Assembly (NCBI GenBank): GCA_046757205.1
Contig: JBHHXR010000017.1
Location: 1-25,923 of the forward strand
Origin: JBHHXR01 sp046757205
GTDB lineage: Bacteria > Pseudomonadota > Alphaproteobacteria > Rhodobacterales > Rhodobacteraceae
Length of the DNA: 25,923 bases
Direction of reading: 5' to 3'
How positions within the stretch are numbered: position 1 is the stretch's first letter; each line of letters begins with the position of its first letter. This document shows positions 7,543-15,476 of this stretch, piece by piece. The position numbers and the translations under genes were made by a program. The notes under the pieces were generated by a model. The model had not been told where the DNA came from. It ran no database searches and worked only from the letters and a program-made list of their open reading frames with translations.

Positions 7543-8762
7543 CCGCCCCGCGCCTTCCCGCTGTCGCTCAGGCGGACGCCGGCAAAGCACAGGATCGCCA
7601 GCCCGCCGCACACCACCATGGTAATGCTGATCGCCCGGTGCGAGCCATCAAAAAGTGCCGATGCCACGCCCGCGCCGGCGGCACCCGCCAGCATCTGCAC
7701 CATGCCGACGATCGAACTGGCGAAGCCCGGCATGTCTCCGGCAGGCTCAAGCGCCACGGCCGAACCGGTGGGAAATATCATTCCCATCGCCATCATGTAG
7801 ACACCCACCGTGCCCCAGAACACGGGGAAACCGGGCGTGTACGCCAGAAAAGTACCGTGCAGGGCCACCGCGACGCCAAGAATACCCATCGAGACCACCC
7901 CGGTGCGACGCAGGCCCAGATACCGCAGCACCGCGCGCGTCCCGAGAATGCCGGTGACCAGAAACACCGCGCCGACCGCGAATACGGCGCCGAATTCCTT
8001 CGGGCCTATGCCGTAGGCCCTTTCCGTCACCACGGCGCCCATCGACAGGACGGACGCGAACCCGGCGAAGCTGAACGCCGTGGTCGATGTGCCGACCAGA
8101 AAATCGCGTTTCGAGAACAGGTAGGGCACCGCCGCAAGAATGAACGCCGGACGCAGCCTTTCCTTACGCGGGTTTTTCAGCGTTTCGGGAAGAGAGCCTA
8201 TCACCAGAACCAGCAGCATCGCGCCGACGGCCGCCAGCACGATGAAGGCCGAATGCCACGAAAACAGCACCAGAAGCCCCGAACCGACGGACGGCGCCAC
8301 CAACGGCGCCAGCGCCACCACCGACATCAGGATGCTCATCAGCCGCGCCGCCTCGGCCCCCTGCCCGATGTCGCGCACGATGGCGCGCGCCACCACCGGC
8401 GAACCGCCGGACAGGCCCTGAATGAACCTCAGCGTGACAAGCATCGTGAAACTCGTTGAAAGCACGCAGGCGACCGAGGCGATCACGAAACCCGACAGGC
8501 CGATAATCAGCACCGGCCGGCGGCCATAGGCATCCGACAACAGCCCCCATATGAACTGCCCCAGCCCGTAACCGATGAAATAGGTGCCGATCAGCAGCGC
8601 GCCGCGGTTCTCCGGCACGCCGAGCGCCCCGGCGATCAGCCCGGTCGAGGGCAGGATGATGTCGGTGGCGAATGCCGTCAGGGCCGACAGGCCGCCGAGC
8701 AGCAACAGGATATCGGGGCGCGAAGCAATCGGATGTTTCGCCGACGGACTGCCCGGCGTCAT
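7539..8762 (-). CDS. Bcr/CflA-type MFS efflux transporter
   Basis: A 407-residue major facilitator superfamily protein with about 12 hydrophobic segments. The first helix carries FATDIILPSTGLIAGALG, typical of the Bcr/CflA drug-resistance branch, where an Asp-x-x-Leu-Pro motif sits in TM1. The loop between helices 2 and 3 has the MFS motif A (GLLSDAYGRRPVL). RFIQGLSGGSPVVARAIVRD matches the conserved helix 4-5 region of the branch. It is a proton-driven inner-membrane exporter by family; the substrate is unknown. The ATG at 8762 overlaps the valS stop and its own stop overlaps hisC, so it lies inside a valS-MFS-hisC unit. Confidence 0.88.
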   Translation of the reverse strand: MTPGSPSAKHPIASRPDILLLLGGLSALTAFATDIILPSTGLIAGALGVPENRGALLIGTYFIGYGLGQFIWGLLSDAYGRRPVLIIGLSGFVIASVACVLSTSFTMLVTLRFIQGLSGGSPVVARAIVRDIGQGAEAARLMSILMSVVALAPLVAPSVGSGLLVLFSWHSAFIVLAAVGAMLLVLVIGSLPETLKNPRKERLRPAFILAAVPYLFSKRDFLVGTSTTAFSFAGFASVLSMGAVVTERAYGIGPKEFGAVFAVGAVFLVTGILGTRAVLRYLGLRRTGVVSMGILGVAVALHGTFLAYTPGFPVFWGTVGVYMMAMGMIFPTGSAVALEPAGDMPGFASSIVGMVQMLAGAAGAGVASALFDGSHRAISITMVVCGGLAILCFAGVRLSDSGKARGG

Positions 8763-11665
8763 CCGATTTCCGCCAGACGTTCCATCGCCGATTTCAGCTT
8801 GGCGGCCTCCAGCGCCGCCATTTCCAGCCGCTCCCGCTGCTCGCCGACCACCTCTTCGGGCGCGTTGGCAAGGAATTTCTCGTTGGCGAGCTTGCGTTCG
8901 AGGCCGGAAATCTCCTTGCCGAGCTTTTGCAGGACCTTGTCCAGCCGGGCCCTCTCCGCCGCCACGTCGATGACATCGGCCAGCGGCAGGCAGAAGGCGC
9001 CGCCCTCGACAACCAGCGCCACGGAGCCCTTCGGCGCTGCGTCCGATTGCGCGAACTCCGATATCCGCGCCAGCCGCGCGACCAGTGCCCGGTTGCGTTC
9101 GAGCGCCCGGCGCCGCGGTGCGTCGAGTTCCAGTTCCACCAGCGGCACCCTGGCGCCCGCCGGCACGTGCAACTCGGCGCGGGCCGAGCGGATATCCTCG
9201 ATCAGCCCGATCACCCAGCCCATTTCTGCATCGGCCTCCGCATCGGCGAGTTCGGCCGCCGTGTATTCCGGCCAGTCGGCGTGAACCAGCATTTTCGGAC
9301 GCTCGGCGATCTGGCCCCACAGTTGCTCGGTGATGAACGGCATGATCGGGTGCAGCAGGATCAGGCACTGGTCGATGGCCCAGGCCATCGTCGCGCGGGT
9401 TTCGGCGACAACGGCGGCGTCGTCCGATTGCAGGAGCGGCTTGGCGAATTCCACGTACCAGTCGCAGACCCGGCCCCAGACATGGGAATAAAGCCCGTTG
9501 GCGGCGTCGTTGAAGCGGTAGGCGGCCAGCGCGGCGTCGGTCGCCTCGCGCACCCGCGCGGTCTCGCCGATGATCCACCTGTTTACGGTCTGGCCGACTT
9601 TCCCGGGGTCGAAATCGGCGCGCGGCTTGCAGTCGTTCATCTCCGCAAAGCGCCCCGCGTTCCACAGCTTGGTGCCGAAATTCCGATATCCCGCAACGCG
9701 TTGCGTCGAAAGCTTCAGGTCGCGGCCCATGGCGGCCATGGCCGTCATGGTAAAGCGCACGGCGTCGGCGCCGAACTCGTCGATCAGTTCCAGCGGGTCC
9801 AGCACGTTGCCCATCGACTTGGACATTTTCCTGCCCTTCTCGTCGCGCACCAGCGCGTGGACATAGACGGTATGGAACGGCACCTGACCCACCACCTCCA
9901 ACTGCATCATCATCATCCGGGCGACCCAGAAGAAGATGATGTCGAAACCGGTGATCAGCACGTCCGTTGGGAAATATTTCCGCAATTCCGGGGTGTTGTC
10001 CGGCCATCCCAACGTACCGATGGGCCACAGGCCGGAGGAGAACCAGGTGTCGAGGACGTCGGGGTCGCGGTCTATCGCAATGAGGTCAATTTTTCCGCCC
10101 CCCTCATCCCATGTGGAACTACCCATGGTCGGAAAAGCAATCCTGATTATTCCCTCCGGCCAGCCGCGATCAGAAATTTTGTGTTGTAGTTTGACCTTAA
10201 ATTCTGGGCCGTAGTATTTCTGAGCGAGCGCTAAGGCTTCTTCCTCATTTGACGCACAAAACTCCTTTGGACCCGAACCAGTCTTGTCGTCGGGTTTTCG
10301 AACGCCATACCAAACCGGCACCTGATGCCCCCACCAGAGCTGCCGCGAGATGCACCAGGGCTCGATATTCTCCAGCCAGTGAAAATACACCTTTTCATGC
10401 TGTTGCGGCAGTATCTTCGTGCTTCCGGACCGCACCGCCGCCAGCGCCGGGCCGGCCAGTTTGGCGGCGTCGACGAACCACTGGTCGGTCAGGTACGGCT
10501 CCACCGCCACCTTGGAGCGGTCGCCGTGCGGCACCATGTGGCGTTCCTTGTCGATGCCGTCGAGCCATTCGTTGACGCGGGCGTCCTCGACGATCGCTTC
10601 GCGCGCCTCGTAGCGGTCCATGCCGTCGAACATCTGGATGGTGCGGGCAAGCATCTCGGCGTCGCAGTTTTCGGCGAAATCCGGGTTGTCGCTCAGCCAC
10701 ATCCTGGCGTTGGTGTGCATCACGTTCACGGCCCGCAGCCCGCAGCGCTTGCCGACCTCCCAGTCATTGAAGTCGTGCGCCGGCGTGATCTTCACCGCGC
10801 CGGTGCCTTTCTCCGGGTCTGCATACTCGTCTGCGACGATGGGGATGGACCGGCCGACCAGCGGCAGCAACACCGTCCTGCCGATCAGGTGCTTGTAGCG
10901 CTCGTCGTCGGGGTGCACGGCGACGCCGGTGTCGCCCAGCATGGTTTCCGGCCGGGTGGTGGCGACGACCAGGTAATCGCGCGTCTCAAAAGCTGTCGGC
11001 TTGCCTTCGGCGTCGAACTCCACCGGATGCTGGTAGGTCTCGCCGCCTTCCAGCGGGTAGCGCAGCCGCCACAAATGCCCGTCGACCTCGACCTGCTCGA
11101 CCTCCAGATCGGAGATCGCCGTCTCGAAATGCGGGTCCCAGTTGACCAGCCGCTTGCCGCGGTAGATCAGGCCCTTGTTGTAGAGGTCGACGAACACCTT
11201 CAGCACCGCGTGGTGAAAGCCCGGGTCCATGGTGAAGCGGTTGCGTTCCCAGTCGCAGGACGCGCCCAGCCGCTTGAGCTGGTTGATGATGGTGTCGCCG
11301 GATTTTTCCTTCCACTCCCAGACCTTTTCCAGGAACTTCTCGCGGCCCAGGTCGCGGCGCGAGACGTTGCCCTCCTTGGCCAGTTCGCGTTCGACGACCA
11401 TCTGGGTGGCGATGCCGGCATGGTCCTGCCCCGGCTGCCACAGCGTGTCGAAGCCGCGCATCCGGTGCCAGCGGACAAGGATGTCCTGAAGCGTGTTGTT
11501 GAAGGCGTGGCCCATGTGCAGCGAACCGGTGACGTTCGGCGGCGGGATCATGATGCAGAATGTCTCGTCGCGCGAGGCGTTGGCACCGGCGCGGAAGGCG
11601 CCCGCCGCTTCCCACGCCTTCAGGATCTCGGCCTCGGCGGTGCCTGCGTCGAATGTCTTGTCCAT
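8759..11665 (-). CDS. valS: Valyl-tRNA synthetase
   Basis: Class Ia aminoacyl-tRNA synthetase charging tRNA-Val, 968 residues. Order of domains: HIGH-type motif HMGH at 50-53 after PPPNVTGSL; editing domain with TTRPETMLGDTGVAVHP; KMSKS near residue 613 within GRKMSKSMGNVLDPLELID; anticodon-binding helical region; and a C-terminal coiled coil (about 900-968, ERARLDKVLQKLGKEISGLE) typical of ValS. The ATG at 11665 starts MDKTFDAG. Between the zinc/editing region and DVLDTWFSSGLWP (about residues 465-530) there is an extra segment of roughly 45 residues compared with the E. coli protein. Its DNA is only about 48% G+C. The reading frame stays open through it. The gene leads the valS-MFS-hisC unit. 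Confidence 0.96.
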   Translation of the reverse strand: MDKTFDAGTAEAEILKAWEAAGAFRAGANASRDETFCIMIPPPNVTGSLHMGHAFNNTLQDILVRWHRMRGFDTLWQPGQDHAGIATQMVVERELAKEGNVSRRDLGREKFLEKVWEWKEKSGDTIINQLKRLGASCDWERNRFTMDPGFHHAVLKVFVDLYNKGLIYRGKRLVNWDPHFETAISDLEVEQVEVDGHLWRLRYPLEGGETYQHPVEFDAEGKPTAFETRDYLVVATTRPETMLGDTGVAVHPDDERYKHLIGRTVLLPLVGRSIPIVADEYADPEKGTGAVKITPAHDFNDWEVGKRCGLRAVNVMHTNARMWLSDNPDFAENCDAEMLARTIQMFDGMDRYEAREAIVEDARVNEWLDGIDKERHMVPHGDRSKVAVEPYLTDQWFVDAAKLAGPALAAVRSGSTKILPQQHEKVYFHWLENIEPWCISRQLWWGHQVPVWYGVRKPDDKTGSGPKEFCASNEEEALALAQKYYGPEFKVKLQHKISDRGWPEGIIRIAFPTMGSSTWDEGGGKIDLIAIDRDPDVLDTWFSSGLWPIGTLGWPDNTPELRKYFPTDVLITGFDIIFFWVARMMMMQLEVVGQVPFHTVYVHALVRDEKGRKMSKSMGNVLDPLELIDEFGADAVRFTMTAMAAMGRDLKLSTQRVAGYRNFGTKLWNAGRFAEMNDCKPRADFDPGKVGQTVNRWIIGETARVREATDAALAAYRFNDAANGLYSHVWGRVCDWYVEFAKPLLQSDDAAVVAETRATMAWAIDQCLILLHPIMPFITEQLWGQIAERPKMLVHADWPEYTAAELADAEADAEMGWVIGLIEDIRSARAELHVPAGARVPLVELELDAPRRRALERNRALVARLARISEFAQSDAAPKGSVALVVEGGAFCLPLADVIDVAAERARLDKVLQKLGKEISGLERKLANEKFLANAPEEVVGEQRERLEMAALEAAKLKSAMERLAEIG

Positions 11666-11972
11666 GCCCGTGAAAACCCCTCGCCTCCGCTACCGGGGGT
11701 GTTTACTCCGCCCGCTGGCGGGAGGAAAGACCTGGCAGAAGCGCAACTGGATGGACCAATGTTGCGAAAATCGTCTCGCCGACGAAAGGGCAGCGCCTGC
11801 CTGGGCCGGCGCGAATGCGCCCGGCCCGTCCGGCAGGCAGGCGCAGCCCGGACCCGCGGGGCAGCCCGGGCGGGCGCAAAGCTCCAGCTGTGAGTTCTCA
11901 TCACGTTGTTCATTCGATCCAGACCTGAGAAGCTGAAGTTGGCACCAACAGAGGCTCTTCAGGGGGGGGCGA
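11666..11972. other. Intergenic region between valS and the transposase remnant
   Basis: About 307 bases without a supported gene. It should contain the valS promoter (minus), though I cannot place it. It holds a large GC hairpin at 11793-11844, a short inverted repeat GTTGG-CA-CCAAC at 11938-11949, and a run of eight G at 11962-11969 directly before the ATG of the transposase remnant. Confidence 0.5.
11793..11844. repeat. Large bulged GC hairpin upstream of valS
   Basis: Outer arms GCGCCTGCCTG (11793-11803) and CAGGCAGGCGC (11834-11844) are perfect inverted repeats. Inside them, GGGCCGGCGC (11803-11812) pairs with 11817-11827 around a GAAT loop with one bulged C. The whole can form about 20 base pairs, with a seven-base bulge at 11828-11834. 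It lies 128-179 bases before the valS start. There is no T tract. It could be an attenuator-like leader structure, a REP-type element or part of a degraded mobile element. Confidence 0.5.
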
Positions 11973-12131
11973 ATGAACATGCACCGGAATGCCCGGCTGA
12001 CGCCGAAAGGTCGAGAGAACTTGGTTGGCAGGCTTGAGCGCGGCGAGCATCCCGCTGATGCCGCCTGCCCGATTGCGTATGTCCGGGCGCATCTGTACGG
12101 TCCGGCGCGAACCGCGAAACGAGGGCCATGA
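11973..12131 (+). pseudogene. IS481-type transposase remnant (N-terminus only)
   Basis: An ORF of 52 residues begins MNMHRNARLTPKGRENLVGR. This closely resembles the conserved beginning of IS481-family transposases (M-N-x-H-x-N-A-R-L-T-P), where a helix-turn-helix domain binds the element ends. After about residue 30 the sequence no longer looks like the family, and the frame stops at 12131, overlapping the cobQ start. The remaining roughly 300 residues, including the DDE catalytic domain, are missing. The family match is recalled, not searched. It is probably a decayed insertion sequence end; its junk tail running into cobQ argues against a working protein. Confidence 0.55.
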
Positions 12132-13588
12132 CCGCTGCCGTGATGATACAGGGGACCGGTTCGAACGCCGGGAAATCCCTGCTGGTGGCCGGACTGTGCC
12201 GGGCCCTGACGCGGCGCGGGCTGCGGGTGCGCCCGTTCAAGCCCCAGAACATGTCGAACAACGCCGCCGTCACGGCGGACGGCGGAGAGATCGGCCGGGC
12301 CCAGGCCCTGCAGGCGCTGGCCTGCGGGGTCGAGCCGCTGATCGACATGAACCCGGTGCTGCTGAAGCCCGAGAGCGAGACCGGGGCGCAGGTGATCGTG
12401 CAGGGGCGGCATCTGACGACCGCGAAGGCGCGGGACTATGCGACGCTGAAGACCGAGCTGCTGGGGGCTGTCACGAGAAGCTTCCGGCGGCTGTCGGAAA
12501 GCTGTGATATCGTCATCGTCGAAGGCGCCGGCAGCCCGGCGGAGACCAACCTGCGCCGCGGCGACATTGCGAACATGGGGTTTGCGGCGGCTGCGGGCGT
12601 TCCGGTGATTCTGGCCGGCGACATCGACCGGGGCGGCGTGATCGCCCAGATCGTCGGCACCCATACGGTGCTTGGCGACAGCGACCGGATCCTGGTAAAA
12701 GCCTTCCTTGTTAACAAGTTTCGTGGCGATCCTGACCTGTTTGCCGATGGCATGGCGGAAATCGAACGGCGCACCGGCTGGCCGCCGGCCGGACTGGTCC
12801 CCTGGTTCGCGGAGGCGGCGAAACTGCCGGCGGAGGACGCGCTGGATATCCGCGGCGGCGGTGGCGGCGGCGTGAAGATCGCGGTGCCGCTCCTGTCGCG
12901 CATTGCCAATTTCGACGACCTGGACCCGCTGAGGATGGAACCCGAGGTCACCGTCGCCATGATCCCGCCCGGTGCGCCCCTGCCCGGTGACGCCGATCTG
13001 GTGATTCTTCCGGGAACCAAGGCGACCATCGCCGATCTGGCGTTTTTCCGGGCTCAGGGCTGGGATATCGATTTGAAGGCGCATGTTCGGCGCGGCGGGC
13101 ATGTGCTGGGCATCTGCGGCGGCTACCAGATGCTCGGGCGCACCATCGCCGATCCCCACGGCGTCGAGGGTGCGCCGGCCGAGGTCGAAGGCCTCGGCCT
13201 ACTGGATATCGCCACCGCGATGCATCCCGCCAAGACGCTGGACAGGGTTTCCGGCCGGCACATCCCGACGGGCCAGCCGGTTGCCGGTTATGAAATCCAT
13301 ATCGGCCGCAGCGAGGGGCCGGACACCGCGCGCGGCTGGCTGGAGATCGGCAGTCGGCGCGAGGGCGCCGTATCGGCGGACGGGCGGGTGTCGGGGTGCT
13401 ATGTGCACGGGGTTTTCGCCGCCGACGGGTTTCGCCGGGTTTTTCTTGAAAAACTGGGCGCCGCCGGCAGCGCGCTGGCCTATGGCGAAGAGGTCGAAGC
13501 CGCGCTCGACGCGCTGGCGGCGCATCTCGAGCGTCACGTGAACATCGACCTGGTGATGACAATTGCCCTTGCGGTCGGCCGGGGCTGA
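12128..13588 (+). CDS. cobQ: Cobyric acid synthase (adenosylcobyric acid amidotransferase)
   Basis: A 486-residue CobQ/CbiP enzyme that amidates four side chains of adenosylcobyrinic acid a,c-diamide, using glutamine and ATP, in cobalamin synthesis. Residues 9-17, GTGSNAGKS, are the dethiobiotin-synthetase-like P-loop. RPFKPQNMSNNAA and PVLLKPESETGAQV are CobQ hallmarks. The C-terminal glutamine amidotransferase domain shows GICGGYQMLG with nucleophile Cys330 and GCYVHGVF with His427. The ATG at 12128 directly precedes the P-loop motif. No cobalamin riboswitch (B12 box) was seen upstream and no other cob gene is present. It runs opposite to valS and to the PopZ-like gene, and only five bases separate its stop from that of the latter. 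Confidence 0.95.
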   Translation: MTAAVMIQGTGSNAGKSLLVAGLCRALTRRGLRVRPFKPQNMSNNAAVTADGGEIGRAQALQALACGVEPLIDMNPVLLKPESETGAQVIVQGRHLTTAKARDYATLKTELLGAVTRSFRRLSESCDIVIVEGAGSPAETNLRRGDIANMGFAAAAGVPVILAGDIDRGGVIAQIVGTHTVLGDSDRILVKAFLVNKFRGDPDLFADGMAEIERRTGWPPAGLVPWFAEAAKLPAEDALDIRGGGGGGVKIAVPLLSRIANFDDLDPLRMEPEVTVAMIPPGAPLPGDADLVILPGTKATIADLAFFRAQGWDIDLKAHVRRGGHVLGICGGYQMLGRTIADPHGVEGAPAEVEGLGLLDIATAMHPAKTLDRVSGRHIPTGQPVAGYEIHIGRSEGPDTARGWLEIGSRREGAVSADGRVSGCYVHGVFAADGFRRVFLEKLGAAGSALAYGEEVEAALDALAAHLERHVNIDLVMTIALAVGRG

Positions 13589-13597
13589 TCCGATCAG
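13585..13597. terminator. Palindrome spanning two convergent stop codons
   Basis: CTGATC-C-GATCAG covers the TGA of cobQ (13586-13588) and the TCA (minus TGA) of the PopZ-like gene (13594-13596). It may act as a small bidirectional hairpin, but it has only six base pairs and no T tract. Confidence 0.2.
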
Positions 13598-13950
13598 TCG
13601 CCGAGGCTTTCGTTGATGGCCTGGCTTATCGCCCGGCGCACGATCTTGCGGACGTTGCGGTTCAATCGGTCGCCGAATCGGCCCGCCAGCTCTTCCTCGA
13701 TGATCTCGCGCACAATCGTCCGCAGCGCTTCGCGGTCGATATCGCTGGCCTGCCGGTCGCCTTGTGGCGGCGGCGGCGGCGATGCCTCCGGAATGCGGTC
13801 CGCCTCGGTCAGCACCAGGGTCTCGGTGACATTCTTCATCGCACCGTTGGTGCGGCGCGCCTGCGCTTCGTCGGAAACCAGCTGCCGGATCGACGACAGA
13901 ACGTCGCTGACGTCGTGGCGGTCCGACTTAAAGGAATACCCTTCAGACAT
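13594..13950 (-). CDS. Short PopZ-like conserved alphaproteobacterial protein
   Basis: A 118-residue soluble protein in three parts. The N-terminus contains DVSDVLSSIRQLVSDEAQ, an amphipathic helix resembling the start of PopZ/DUF2497 proteins (E-I-L-A-S-I-R-x-I-I-x-E). A proline-rich linker carries five prolines in a row near residue 59. The C-terminal helical part contains DREALRTIVREIIEEELAGR and RNVRKIVRRAISQAI. PopZ organises the cell pole in Caulobacter and its gene lies next to valS. This protein sits in the same neighbourhood, but its C-terminus is not the classic PopZ one, so a polar-organising role is inferred. The ATG at 13950 has AGGA six bases upstream. It follows tolC by 68 bases on the same strand. 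Confidence 0.75.
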   Translation of the reverse strand: MSEGYSFKSDRHDVSDVLSSIRQLVSDEAQARRTNGAMKNVTETLVLTEADRIPEASPPPPPQGDRQASDIDREALRTIVREIIEEELAGRFGDRLNRNVRKIVRRAISQAINESLGD

Positions 13951-14018
13951 CTTCGGTCCTTATCTGCTCCGCGCGCATTATAGCCACTGAATTTGGACCA
14001 AACAACGGCAAGACACGC

Positions 14019-15404
14019 TCAGTTGCCCCAGCGCGACCGGATCCGGTCCACTACGGAAGTATCTATTCCGCCGCTCGGGCCGCTCTGGACCTGCTCGAAA
14101 TACACCGTCGGATCGTAGACCGGAATGCCGAGTCCGAGATGCTTCACGCTGAGAAGCCCCATTGCCGAGAGAAGGTTGAACGCGGCGACGTACTCGTCGC
14201 GTTTCGCCGCCACGAGATCGGTCCTCGCATTGAGCAATTCCTGTTCCGCATCAAGCACATCGAGGGTTGTCCTCGCACCGAGTCTGGCTTCCTCGCCGAC
14301 CCCTTCAAAGGCGACGCGAGCGGCCTCTATCTGCTGCTTGCGGGCCCGGATCGAAGCCCGCGCCACCCGCAGATCCGCCCAGGCAAAGGCGACGGACTGC
14401 GCCACCAGCCGGGCGGTATCCTGCACCTTGTGCTTGCGCTGCTCAAGTATCTGCTGGGCGCGGCGAACCAGCGAGGAAAGATTGCCACCGGTATACAACG
14501 GGACCGAGCCGCCAAGCGTGACCGTGGCGGAAGTTCTGTCCTGGCCGTCGATCGGCGTGTTCAGCGAATAGGCCAGCGACCCGGAGAGCGACAGGTTCAG
14601 GCGCAGGGCGGCCTTGGCGCGCTCGACGTCGTGCTTGGCGGCTTCCAGCCGTGCCCGCGCGGCACCAAGCGCGGGATGCTCGCGCATGGCTATCGCCTGC
14701 GCCTCTTCCAGCGTGCGCGGCAGTTTCGGCAGCGCCGGCGGCGCCTGAAGCTTGCGCGCCGGTTTGCCGACGACCGCCAGGTAGTTCTGCCGCGAACGCG
14801 CCAGCGCGCCCTCGGTGGCGCTCAGGTTGCTTTGCGCGGCGGCCAGTCGTGCCTTGGCCTGGCTGACATCGGTGCGCGTCACCTCGCCCACTTCGAACCG
14901 GTCCTGCGCCGCACGCACCTGCTGGGTGATGACGTTGACGTTGCTCTTGGCCAGCGAAACGAAATCCAGATCGCGGCGGACATTCATGAAGGCCGTCGTC
15001 GCGTCAAGCAGAACCGTCTGCTCGGCGTCGCGCAGGCTCGCGCGACCGGCCTCCACGTCAGCGATGGCGGCGGCAACGGCAGCTTTCGTCTGCCCCCCGT
15101 CGAACAGGGTCAACTCGGCGTCGAGCGAAGCGCGATAGCTGTCCGTTATCCCCGACGTCTGGCTGGTGCTGGACAGCGTGCCAGAACCGCCTGCCGTCAC
15201 GTTCGGCCGCAAACCGGATCGCGCCTGCCCCACGCCTTCGTCGACAGCCCGCAACGAGGCGCGGCTGACCGCAAGTAACGGGTTGGTCTGATAGGCGGAT
15301 ATCAGCGCGTCGGTCAGGCTGTCGGCCCGGGCGCCGCCGGCGCCGAGCAGGACGCCGAGAATCGCACCGGTCAGGACAATTCGCCCAGGATTGCATCCAT
15401 GCAT
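14019..15404 (-). CDS. tolC: TolC family outer membrane efflux protein
   Basis: A 461-residue TolC-type protein that would form the outer membrane/periplasmic tunnel for type I secretion or RND efflux. Signal peptide: hydrophobic core VLTGAILGVLLGAG with cleavage after ARA. DSLTDALISAYQTNPLL is the usual first helix, and the two internally homologous halves are visible as long helices rich in Ala, Gln and Arg, with LFDGGQTKAAV and PLYTGGNLSSLVRRAQ at equivalent sites. LGARTTLDVLDAEQELLNAR is a strong TolC signature. ATG 15404 was chosen because GGAGG at 15412-15416 lies seven bases from it; an upstream in-frame GTG at 15410 is too close to that site. No partner exporter genes are present in the window. 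Confidence 0.93.
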   Translation of the reverse strand: MHGCNPGRIVLTGAILGVLLGAGGARADSLTDALISAYQTNPLLAVSRASLRAVDEGVGQARSGLRPNVTAGGSGTLSSTSQTSGITDSYRASLDAELTLFDGGQTKAAVAAAIADVEAGRASLRDAEQTVLLDATTAFMNVRRDLDFVSLAKSNVNVITQQVRAAQDRFEVGEVTRTDVSQAKARLAAAQSNLSATEGALARSRQNYLAVVGKPARKLQAPPALPKLPRTLEEAQAIAMREHPALGAARARLEAAKHDVERAKAALRLNLSLSGSLAYSLNTPIDGQDRTSATVTLGGSVPLYTGGNLSSLVRRAQQILEQRKHKVQDTARLVAQSVAFAWADLRVARASIRARKQQIEAARVAFEGVGEEARLGARTTLDVLDAEQELLNARTDLVAAKRDEYVAAFNLLSAMGLLSVKHLGLGIPVYDPTVYFEQVQSGPSGGIDTSVVDRIRSRWGN

Positions 15405-15411
15405 CGTCACG

Positions 15412-15416
15412 CCTCC
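15412..15416 (-). promoter_or_regulatory. Ribosome binding site of tolC
   Basis: GGAGG on the minus strand, seven bases from the ATG at 15404. It decides that start over the in-frame GTG at 15410. Confidence 0.7.
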
Positions 15417-15476
15417 AAGACTGTGCTCAGCACGCGGACTGTACCTTAACCACGCGACGCTTCAAGGACCGCGCCG

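Noticed and set aside
11880..12127. Possible cobalamin riboswitch before cobQ
   Set aside because: No B12 box or matching stem pattern was visible; the region instead contains the transposase remnant.
11690..13159. 489-codon open frame antisense to cobQ
   Set aside because: It is a shadow of cobQ; its translation is low in recognisable structure and no ribosome binding site is evident.
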